This document shows, in pieces, positions 56,546 to 64,000 of a stretch of DNA of 64,000 bases. Origin of the DNA: Orychophragmus violaceus (lineage: Eukaryota; Streptophyta; Magnoliopsida; Brassicales; Brassicaceae); assembly GCA_030180135.1 (NCBI GenBank), contig CM058237.1, positions 104,609,904-104,673,903 of the forward strand. Reading direction: 5' to 3'. The translations under genes and the position numbers were made by a program. The first letter of the stretch is position 1. Every line of letters starts with the position of its first letter. The notes beneath the pieces were generated by a model. That model saw only the letters and a list, made by a program, of their open reading frames with translations, did not search any database and had not been told where the DNA came from.

Positions 56546-57392
56546 ATCTCCCACTTGTACTGGAATCTCTGTATTCATAATCCTTTTGTCTCAATATCTC
56601 GATTAGTCATAAGGCAAGATTAGTGTCATCCTTATAAAGCCTAATCTTGTTCATCGGACTCTGATTCGATACTGACAATCCAAACGACTCGGGACAGTCC
56701 GTTTGAGCATGGCCATGCATTTTCCAGTATTCAAATCTCCGATTGGCCTAGAGATATTCACTCCATTTATATTGGAGGGACAAATCCCGTCTTGTTCCAT
56801 CACTGTAAACTACTCATTTCGTAATACACCCAAACAAGGTCCTTATAACTATCGCATAACGACAGAGTTAGACAATGATCAAAGCGCATTAGTTCACGTG
56901 CAGTCACATGCATGCGAACTCAGGTCTAAGGACTATACTCTATAGTCGTAGTAAGAATCTCTTATGACACAGATATAAATATCCTGAAGAGTTCTTATAA
57001 ACGGGTCTAGTCCGGTCGTATGTACCCCACATACACCTATGTACTGACTTTGATGCCGCGCATCCATGACACACTGAGACTTTGTCATTAGTCACATACC
57101 AATCTAGTCTCACACGGTTGTTGGTGTTCCAATTTCAACAACCTTCGACTAGGGACTGGATGATATAAGCCATCTATCAAATATAGGGTCTCATGATCAA
57201 GCTAAATGACTTTGATGACTCAAGATCAAGTCACTTACTTCGATGACCTATAAAATGGTTTATATCACTTTGGAATGATTATTTCATCACAGTTAAAATA
57301 ATCTTGAAATAATAATTTCATTAAACATAAATGCTTTACAAGAACATATCAAATAACTAAATAAAGCCCTTAAACTCCCACTCAAATTTAGA
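56546..57392 (-). other. copia2 3' noncoding region
   Basis: About 850 bp, the inverted equivalent of 13627-14479 in copia1; no supported frame. Confidence 0.65.
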
Positions 57393-60300
57393 TTACATTT
57401 CAATGTCTCTAATGCCTACAGCTTCAGTCAGGAACTCGAGCTTAGGCCTTGGGAGTGGCTTTGTCAACGGATCAGCGACGTTATCATCTGTTTGAACTCG
57501 GCTGATCTTGACTTCCTTTCTATTAATGATGTCACGTATCAAGTGAAATCTTCTTAGAACATGCTTGGATTTCTGGTGTGATCTTGGTTCCTTTGCCTGA
57601 GCAATAGCACCATTGTTATCACAAAACAGTGCCAGAGGCTCAGCCGCATCTGGTATCACACCTAGTTCAATAATGAACTTTCGTATCCAAACAGCTTCCT
57701 TCGCAGCTTCTGAAGCGGCGATATATTCAGCTTCTGTAGTGGAATCAGCAACGGTGTCTTGCTTGGAGCTTCTCCAACTGATTGCACCGCCATTCAGACA
57801 AAAGATATAACCGGACTGTGACCGGAAATCATCTTGGTCTGTCTGGAAACTTGCGTCCGTGAATCCACTGACTTTAAGCACATCACTTCCACCGTATACC
57901 AAGAACTTATCCTTAGTATGTCTTAGATACTTCAGGATGTTCTTGACGGCAATCCAATGGTTTTCACCTGGATTTGACTGGTATCTACTCGTCATGCTCA
58001 ATGCATAAGCAACATCAGGACGAGTACAGATCATGGCATACATGATAGATCCTATTGCAGATGCATAAGGAATATTCTTCATGCGTTCAAGCTCAGCAGC
58101 CGACGTAGGGCTCTGCTTCTTGCTCAGCGTTGTGCCATGTACCATTGGCGTGAAGCCCTTCTTGGAATCTTTCATGCTGAATCTTTGTAGGACTTTGTCA
58201 ATGTATGAATCTTGACACAAGCCTATCAGCCTTCTAGATCTATCCCGGTAGATCCTGATTCCAAGAACGTATGCGGCTTCACCCATGTCTTTCATGGAAA
58301 AACAACTTCCAAGCCAGTCCTTTACCGACTTCAGCATTGGAACGTCGTTTCCGAGAAGCAGTATGTCATCGACATACAGAATAAGAAATACTATCTTGCT
58401 CCCACTAGTTTTCTTATACACGCATTGTTCTTCTTCGTTTCTGATGAAGTCAAATTGCTTGATCGCTTCATCAAAAAGAAGATTCCAGCTCCTCGATGCT
58501 TGCTTCAATCCATAAATGGATTTATGAAGCTTGCATACTTTTCCAGCATTCTTTGGATCTATGTAACCGTCAGGTTGTGTCATATACACATCCTCTTCCA
58601 GAATACCATTCAGGAAGGCGGTTTTTCACGTCCATCTGCCAAATTTCATAATCATGAAAAGCTGCAGTTGCTAATAGAATCCGAATAGATTTCATCATAG
58701 CCACTGGTGAATAGGTTTCATCGTAATCCACACCGTGAACTTGTCTGAAACCTTTTGCCACCAACCTGGCTTTATAAATCTGGACATTTCCATCCACGTC
58801 AATCTTCTTCTTGAAGATCCATTTGCACTCGATGGCTTTTACACCAGCGGGTAAGTCAACCAACGAAAACACTTGGTTGACCGACATGGAGTCCATTTCA
58901 GAATCAGTGGCCTTACGCCACTTTGAGGAATCTGGGCCCATCATGGCTTGATTGAAGTTCGATGGTTCATCACCATCAATGATCAGAAGATCATGACAGT
59001 CAGTCACGAGGAATCCTTGATATCTCTCGGGTTCGTGACGGATCCTCCCGGATCTTCGAACTTCAGGTACTACAGGTTCAGGCTCTACAATTTCTTGTAG
59101 GTCCTCCTGCTGCTCTTCCTCATTAGGTTGAGCAGTATCCTGTTCATCTTGAATTTCTTCAAGCAGTACCTTACTCCCACTGTCTTTCTTGGAGAGAAAC
59201 TCTCTCTCAAGAAAGTTACAATCCCGGGCAACAAAGATCTTGTTCTCGGAACGTAGATAGAAGTAATAAGCCTTGGTTTCCTTCGGATAACCAATGAAGT
59301 AGCATTTATCAGACTTTGGTGTAAGCTTGTCTGAGATCAATCTCTTGACATAGGCTTCACAACCCCAAATTCTTAGATAAGACAGCACTGGAGCCACTCC
59401 AGTCCATAATTCATATGGTGTCTTTGCTACTGCTTTCGATGGCGCTCTATTTAGAGTGAACACTGCTGTTAGCAGAGCATATCCCCAAAGGGATATTGGA
59501 AGGTCTGTGTGACTCATCATAGATCGAACCATATCCAATAAGGTCCGATTTCTCCTCTCAGACACACCATTCCATTGAGGTGTTCCGGGAGGAGTGAGTT
59601 GGGATACGATCCCAACTCTCTTAGATGATCACGGAATTCTTGGCTTAAGTATTCTCCTCCTCGGTCGGACCGAAGAGCCTTAATGCTTTTGCCAAGTTGG
59701 TTCTGTACTTCATTTTGGAATTCTCTGAACTTCTCAAAAGATTCAGACTTATGTTTCATTAAATAAACATATCCATACCTACTGAAATCATCAGTGAAGG
59801 TAATGAAGTACTGATAGTTTCCTCTTGCATTTGTGGACATTGGGCCACACACGTCAGTGTGTATCAGGCCCAATAAGTCACTGGCCCTCTCGTTAGGTTT
59901 ATTAAAGGGGGCCCGTGTCATTTTGCCCATCATGCAGGATTCGCATTTCTCACATGACTCAAAGTCAAATGAGCCAAGAAGTCCATTCGAATGGAGCCTC
60001 TTGATGCGTTTCTCGCTGATGTGCCATAAACGACAATGCCATAGAAACGTTTGGTTCTCCTCATTAGGTTTGACCCGTTTGGTATTAATGTTATAAATTG
60101 GCGCGGATTGATCGAGTATGTAAAGCCCATTCGTAAGAGGGGCAGAACCATAGAACAAATTGTTGCGATTGAAGGAACATAATTTATTCTTAACTGAAAA
60201 ATCATAACCTTCCAAATCCAACAAAGAAATTGAAATAATATTCCTGCTTATAGCAGGTACAAAATAACAATTATTGAGTTCTAAAACCAATCCCGAAGGT

Positions 60301-61522
60301 AAAGACAACAAGTATGTGCCTACAGCTAGTGCTGGAACACTCGCTCCATTCCCAACTCGTAGCTCCACTTGTCCTTGCTTCAGCCTTCTACTGTTGCTGA
60401 GTGCCTGCATATTAGTACAAATATGAGCCCCACAACCAGTATCCATAACCCATGAGGTATTATCAGAAGTAGTTGTATTAACTTGTATAACAAAAATACC
60501 TGATGAAGAAGTCTCGAGAGACTTCTTCATCAGGTATTTTTGTTATAGAAGTTAATACAACTACTTCTGATAATACCTCATGGGTTATGGATACTGGTTG
60601 TGGGGCTCATATTTGTACTAATATGCAGGCACTCATGGGTTATGGATACTGATAACAACTACGTCTCGAGAGTCTTCTTCTTCAATTCCTTTAGACCTTC
60701 TTGGAATTTCTTACATTCTCTCCTCCAATGCCCTGGTTCTTTACAGAACCTGCAGATGTCAGTAGGCCCAGCCTTGGACTTGGGCTTGGGCTTTGGCGTG
60801 TCCTTGTCCGCGACTTGGACAGCCTTGGCCTTTCCCTTATCCTTAGCAGAGGATTTCTTAAACCCCTTGCCCTTTTGCACCATAAGCACATTGGGGTCCT
60901 TGGCGGTTTTCCTCAAGTTGGGCTCTGCAGTCTTGAGCATTCCGTGAAGCTCAGGCAATGTCTTACTCAAGCCATGCATATTAAAGTTCAGAATGAACTG
61001 ATCATAGCTTGCAGGTAAAGACTGCAGAACGATGTCGCAGGCAAGTTCCTGGCTGATAGGGCAGTCGAGTTTCTGAAGATGATCGAGATAACCCATCATC
61101 TTCAAGACATGAGGACTCACTGCCGCATTTGCAGCCAACTTACAGTCTAAGAGGTTCTTAACTGTCTGAAACCTCTCAGTCCTTGCTTGCTCCTGAAAAA
61201 GCGATTTCAGGCTTGCCATTATCTCGATGGGTGACAACACACTCTCGAACTGCATTTGCAGCTCAGCAGTCATTGTCGCCAACATCAGGCAATAGACATC
61301 ATTTTCATCTGACGAATGCTTTTCCCAAGCATTATGCAGAGTCCTGGCAGCAGTGTTAGGAGGCCTCTCGGGGAGGGGATCACGAAGGACATAATCCTTC
61401 TTCTCCTGCTTGAGGACCAGCCTCAAGTTCCTAGACCACGTCAGGAAGTTCGTTCCAGTCAGCTTCTCCTTCTCGAGAACAGACCGGATTGAGAATGTGT
61501 TTTGTGTGCTTGTAGTAGTCAT
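57393..61522 (-). pseudogene. copia2 gag-pol, two frameshifts and an inverted duplication
   Basis: The minus strand from ATG 61522 reads gag with zinc knuckle CRFCKEPGHWRREC (residues 257-270), ending at the inverted duplication at 60635. Protease VMDTGCGAH and integrase (HCRLWH, where copia1 has HCRLGH; CEKCESC; HTDVCGPM; FTDDFSR) follow in 60530-59517. Loss of one base near 59613 shifts the frame before NGVSERRNR. One extra A near 58625 shifts it again in reverse transcriptase. The last frame (58589-57393) has YVDD, FTDASF, TTEAEY and CDNNGAI and ends GIRDIEM. The tyrosine codon at 58580-58582 is intact, unlike copia1. Confidence 0.92.
60398..60635. repeat. 118-bp inverted duplication (fold-back) in copia2
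   Basis: Left arm 60398-60515, two-base centre 60516-60517, right arm 60518-60635. The arms are almost perfect reverse complements (one mismatch seen, near 60490/60543). Copia1 has only one arm's worth of sequence (10505-10622), so the duplication arose in copia2. It separates gag from protease and breaks the polyprotein. Confidence 0.92.
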
Positions 61523-63157
61523 AGCTGAAATATATATAAGATAAAAAGGTTATTAGTTAATATGTTCAATATGATTAATCTCGTATTAAATTTAATATGA
61601 TTAATCACGCATTATATTCAATAACATAAGTTACCCTCAATAGAATATAATGATTCCAAGATCCACATATAACTAAGATCAAAATGGGCCACTGGCCGTC
61701 ACCCAACCTTAGCTTATATCGGTAAGCCCTTTGTCGGCTAATTATATCCGTGATATAACTCTTGGTTGTGAATCTGGGCCCGAGGCCCAATCCACTGTGA
61801 TGTCTCAAGGCCCGGGACTCCCGATGGCCTAGTCAAGAAAACCAGACTATACAGTCATGTAATCATTAATGTCTGGGACTCCCAATGACATTTATGAATC
61901 ACAAACCGTCTTATCCACGCAAAAGTAGACACCCTCACACTGTAAGGCCATAAATACAATTGAATGGGCTTCGACAGCTGACATAGACTTGACAAGAGAT
62001 CCAACGCTTGATATTATTTGAGGTTTGTAGGTTTATTAAAAAATTCATCCCAAAATAGAAGATTACTATTTTGGGAAACTTTCCATTTTTAGAAACCTAC
62101 TAATTTTGGAAACTTTCTAAAATTGGAAACTTTCTAAAACCGGAAACTTTCTAACTTTAGAAATTTCTTAAAATCCAAAACATGCAAATCTAGAAACTTC
62201 TATTTTAAGAAACTTTCTAATTTCAAAATTTCGGAAACTTTAATTTAAAATCGATTTATAATTTTATAAAATAAATTTTAAATTAAATCTGAAGAAAGAC
62301 TCAAATAATTGGCCCAATTGTTTTAACTTCTTGGCCCGAGGCCCAAGAATTTGTCCATGTCCAAGACATAACCCAATTGTCCAATTAAATGACATAACCG
62401 GTCTGGTTCATTAAAATTGGTCTTAACCAAAATTAATTACTACGATGACCACAATTGTCAACCGGTTATTTACTAAACCGGATTTTCTCAATTTATTTGG
62501 TCCAACCAAATCAAATTAGAAAATCCTGGTTTAGGCACAAAATCCAATATTTCGACTTTGGATTTCTTATCCCGGTTTAACCAGAACTTAATAAAATTAT
62601 TAAATCTGTTTATTAAACCGCGACGTTTAATTTTAATAAAATTTTAAACCGAACCGAACCGAATTGGTCACGAACCGATTACGGTCGTGACCTAGTTTCT
62701 CCATCACTCTCGACCAGCCGCACGCGATCCACGATCCATGCGATCCATGATCAGTCGGACGGTCGAGCCTTAAGCTGGACGGGACGGTGATCGGACGAGA
62801 CGTCCGCGAGCGAGCCACGATCCGGACGGCGTAAAGCCTCACGCGATCGAGCAAGCAGCTGGACAGGGACGGTCGGGACGATGCTCGAGACAGGCGGGAC
62901 ACGATCGCCGTGTGATCCACTCGGCCGATCGATCCATGTCTCGCGATCGGATGATCACGCGACTCGATCCTAAAGCGATCGGTCCGTGCATCATCAAACC
63001 GACGCATACCAAATCATATAGTTTGGTCATGCGATTTTCATTAGTTTGTTTAGGTTTCAATTCTTGTTTCTTAAGTGTTTTCTCTTATCAGTAGATTGAT
63101 TCAAAAACACACTTTAAACAATCCTAAACATGAATCTAAACAAGAAAAACCACAGAA
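61523..63157 (-). other. copia2 untranslated leader
   Basis: 1.63 kb. From the primer site: a CpG/GATCG-rich block (63000-62690), an AT-rich part, a cluster of GGAAACTTTC repeats on the plus strand (62065-62240), and TATTTCAG just before the ATG. Compared with copia1 the flanks align readily, but the CpG-rich block does not beyond its first ~80 bp. Confidence 0.7.
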
Positions 63158-63175
63158 CCAATAGCTCTGATACCA
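63158..63175 (-). other. primer binding site, initiator tRNA-Met (copia2)
   Basis: Minus strand TGGTATCAGAGCTATTGG, one base from the LTR end at 63177. Confidence 0.88.
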
Positions 63176-63176
63176 C

Positions 63177-63813
63177 TGAAGGAATGTTTAGGTTAATCCT
63201 GATTCAGTTCTTCAGATTAAACAGTCCTAAACATACGGATCTAGGTTCTCTTGATTAGAAACTTTATGTAGATCTCACCTTTTACCTGTTTATGCAGCGG
63301 AAAGAGAGAACAGGTCAGAGATCAGCAGAACCACCTAGGGATGGATCCTCCAAAGGCTCACACACGCAATCACAGAAAATGGCTGCTAGACCAAGCTAAG
63401 GGAGGCCGCAGGGAGAGAGAGATTTCGGCGCAGAGGCTTAGGGTTGGAGGAGAAAGAGATTTGGCTTTTAGTTTATAAAACCCTTCTCTTTCCCTTTTGG
63501 GCTTTTGGGCCCAAATACCAATCTGATTAAATCCCTTGGATTTAATCAGACCCATTAATCTCTCTCTAAGTACGACAAATGCCTGGCACTTTTACCGTAC
63601 TTCTGCTAAGCCGTTCCTACACATTTTCCTGTTAGCTTAGGCGTGTGACCCATATGGGATCATATAATAAAGGCAATAAGTCCAAGACTTATAGATCATG
63701 AGCGGACTCTAGCAAGCCATCATGACCCCCAGTATTATATGACTTATGTCTGATCATTGACATACTCTTACTTTCTAGAGACAGTACCGAGATTACTGGA
63801 CACAATTCCAACA
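63177..63813 (-). repeat. copia2 5' LTR
   Basis: 637 bp. It differs from 55909-56545 at A/C near 56102 and T/C near 56133 only, by eye. Confidence 0.94.
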
Positions 63814-63880
63814 GACACAATTTGTCTCGATAAAACACGGAAAACACTCAGAAATGAACTGTTTCGGAACCCATGACGAG

Positions 63881-63896
63881 CCATGCTCTGATACCA
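63881..63896 (-). other. primer binding site, initiator tRNA-Met (gypsy2, minus-strand element)
   Basis: Minus strand TGGTATCAGAGCATGG, identical to the plus-strand copy at 43273. Confidence 0.88.
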
Positions 63897-63901
63897 CCTT
63901 T

Positions 63902-64000
63902 TGTAACGCCCCTTTACCATTATCTGCTGACCGGTCAACAATCAAACAAGAACATGACCAAGTCGAGCCCGAGCAAGTCAAACTGGAAAAGTTTGCCACA
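63902..64000 (-). repeat. gypsy2 5' LTR, last ~100 bp (continues beyond window)
   Basis: Minus strand ends GGTAAAGGGGCGTTACA; matches 43160-43267 and 37661-37772. Confidence 0.85.

Larger units (their letters stand above)
55909..63813 (-). mobile_element. copia2: very young Ty1/copia element in the gypsy2 leader, TSD GACAC
   Basis: 7905 bp, LTRs 63177-63813 (5') and 55909-56545 (3'), minus strand. GACAC at 55904-55908 and 63814-63818 is the target duplication; the uninterrupted site is visible in plus orientation at 43343-43375. The LTRs differ at only two positions seen by eye, making this the youngest insertion in the window. It is the same family as copia1, about 230 bp longer mainly because of its leader. 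The polyprotein has two frameshifts and an inverted duplication. Confidence 0.95.
43847..64000 (-). mobile_element. gypsy2 minus-strand element with gag but little pol, carrying copia3 and copia2
   Basis: Right to left: end of the 5' LTR (64000-63902), primer site, leader split by copia2, gag (55627-54467), split by copia3, a 1.5-kb region with remnants of protease and of the pol end, purine tract, truncated 3' LTR. The plus-strand fragment at 43330-43380 shows the uninterrupted sequence at the copia2 site, which confirms the join. Reverse transcriptase and integrase are absent, so this is an internally deleted, non-autonomous element. Confidence 0.8.

Overview
The window reads as plant nuclear heterochromatin, most likely Brassicaceae. 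It is an almost gene-free pile of transposons inserted into one another. Evidence for a plant is the Ty3/gypsy and Ty1/copia polyproteins, initiator-tRNA-Met primer sites (TGGTATCAGAGC), a CACTA transposon, a plant L1-type LINE and remnants of plant genes (an SKP2-like F-box gene, phosphofructokinase, an RPA1-like OB-fold gene). The Brassicaceae assignment is inferred from resemblance of these remnants to Arabidopsis genes. No intact host gene was found. Lineage names and element boundaries rest on motifs, terminal sequences and target-site duplications (TSDs) read by eye.

Layout. (1) 1-20191: a tandem array of one chromodomain-type gypsy family (called gypsy1), arranged internal-LTR-internal-LTR with a single shared LTR at 3537-5478. 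The second copy (3537-20191) is split in its protease by a young copia element (copia1, 7446-15116, TSD CTTGG). (2) 20192-22267: two pieces of a long-LTR gypsy family (gypsy2) meeting in opposite orientation. They end inside the first exon of a dead F-box gene (22268-22432, minus strand). (3) 22433-26636: AT-rich DNA including a putative non-autonomous Helitron (23533-26426). (4) 26637-37590: a decayed minus-strand LINE split by a 6.0-kb CACTA transposon (29714-35731, TSD AAT). The CACTA has no recognisable transposase but carries pieces of phosphofructokinase, an RPA1-like gene and a third unidentified gene. (5) 37641-39561: a scrap of gypsy2 LTR, then an internally deleted Tat-type gypsy on the minus strand. 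(6) 39994-45546: a complete 3.3-kb gypsy2 LTR (plus strand) with primer site and the start of gag, joined directly to a truncated gypsy2 LTR in inverse orientation. (7) 43847-64000: a minus-strand gypsy2 element with gag but almost no pol. It is split by copia3 (47087-54449, TSD CCCCC) and by copia2 (55909-63813, TSD GACAC); its own 5' LTR runs off the right edge.

Relative ages follow from nesting and LTR comparison. The copia2 LTRs differ at about two positions and the copia1 LTRs at about four plus a dinucleotide repeat. The gypsy1 LTRs differ at about forty of 1.9 kb, and the copia3 LTRs at nearly twenty of 0.65 kb. All coding regions of the retroelements carry at least one break, so each would need trans help to move.

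The most interesting observations are the gene-capturing CACTA element, a CpG- and GATCG-rich block that looks hypervariable between two otherwise near-identical copia copies (and recurs in the gypsy1 LTR), clustered TGTCGAYCGACA palindromes in the copia3 leader, and two independent fold-back structures (118-bp arms in copia2, kilobase arms of gypsy2 LTR).
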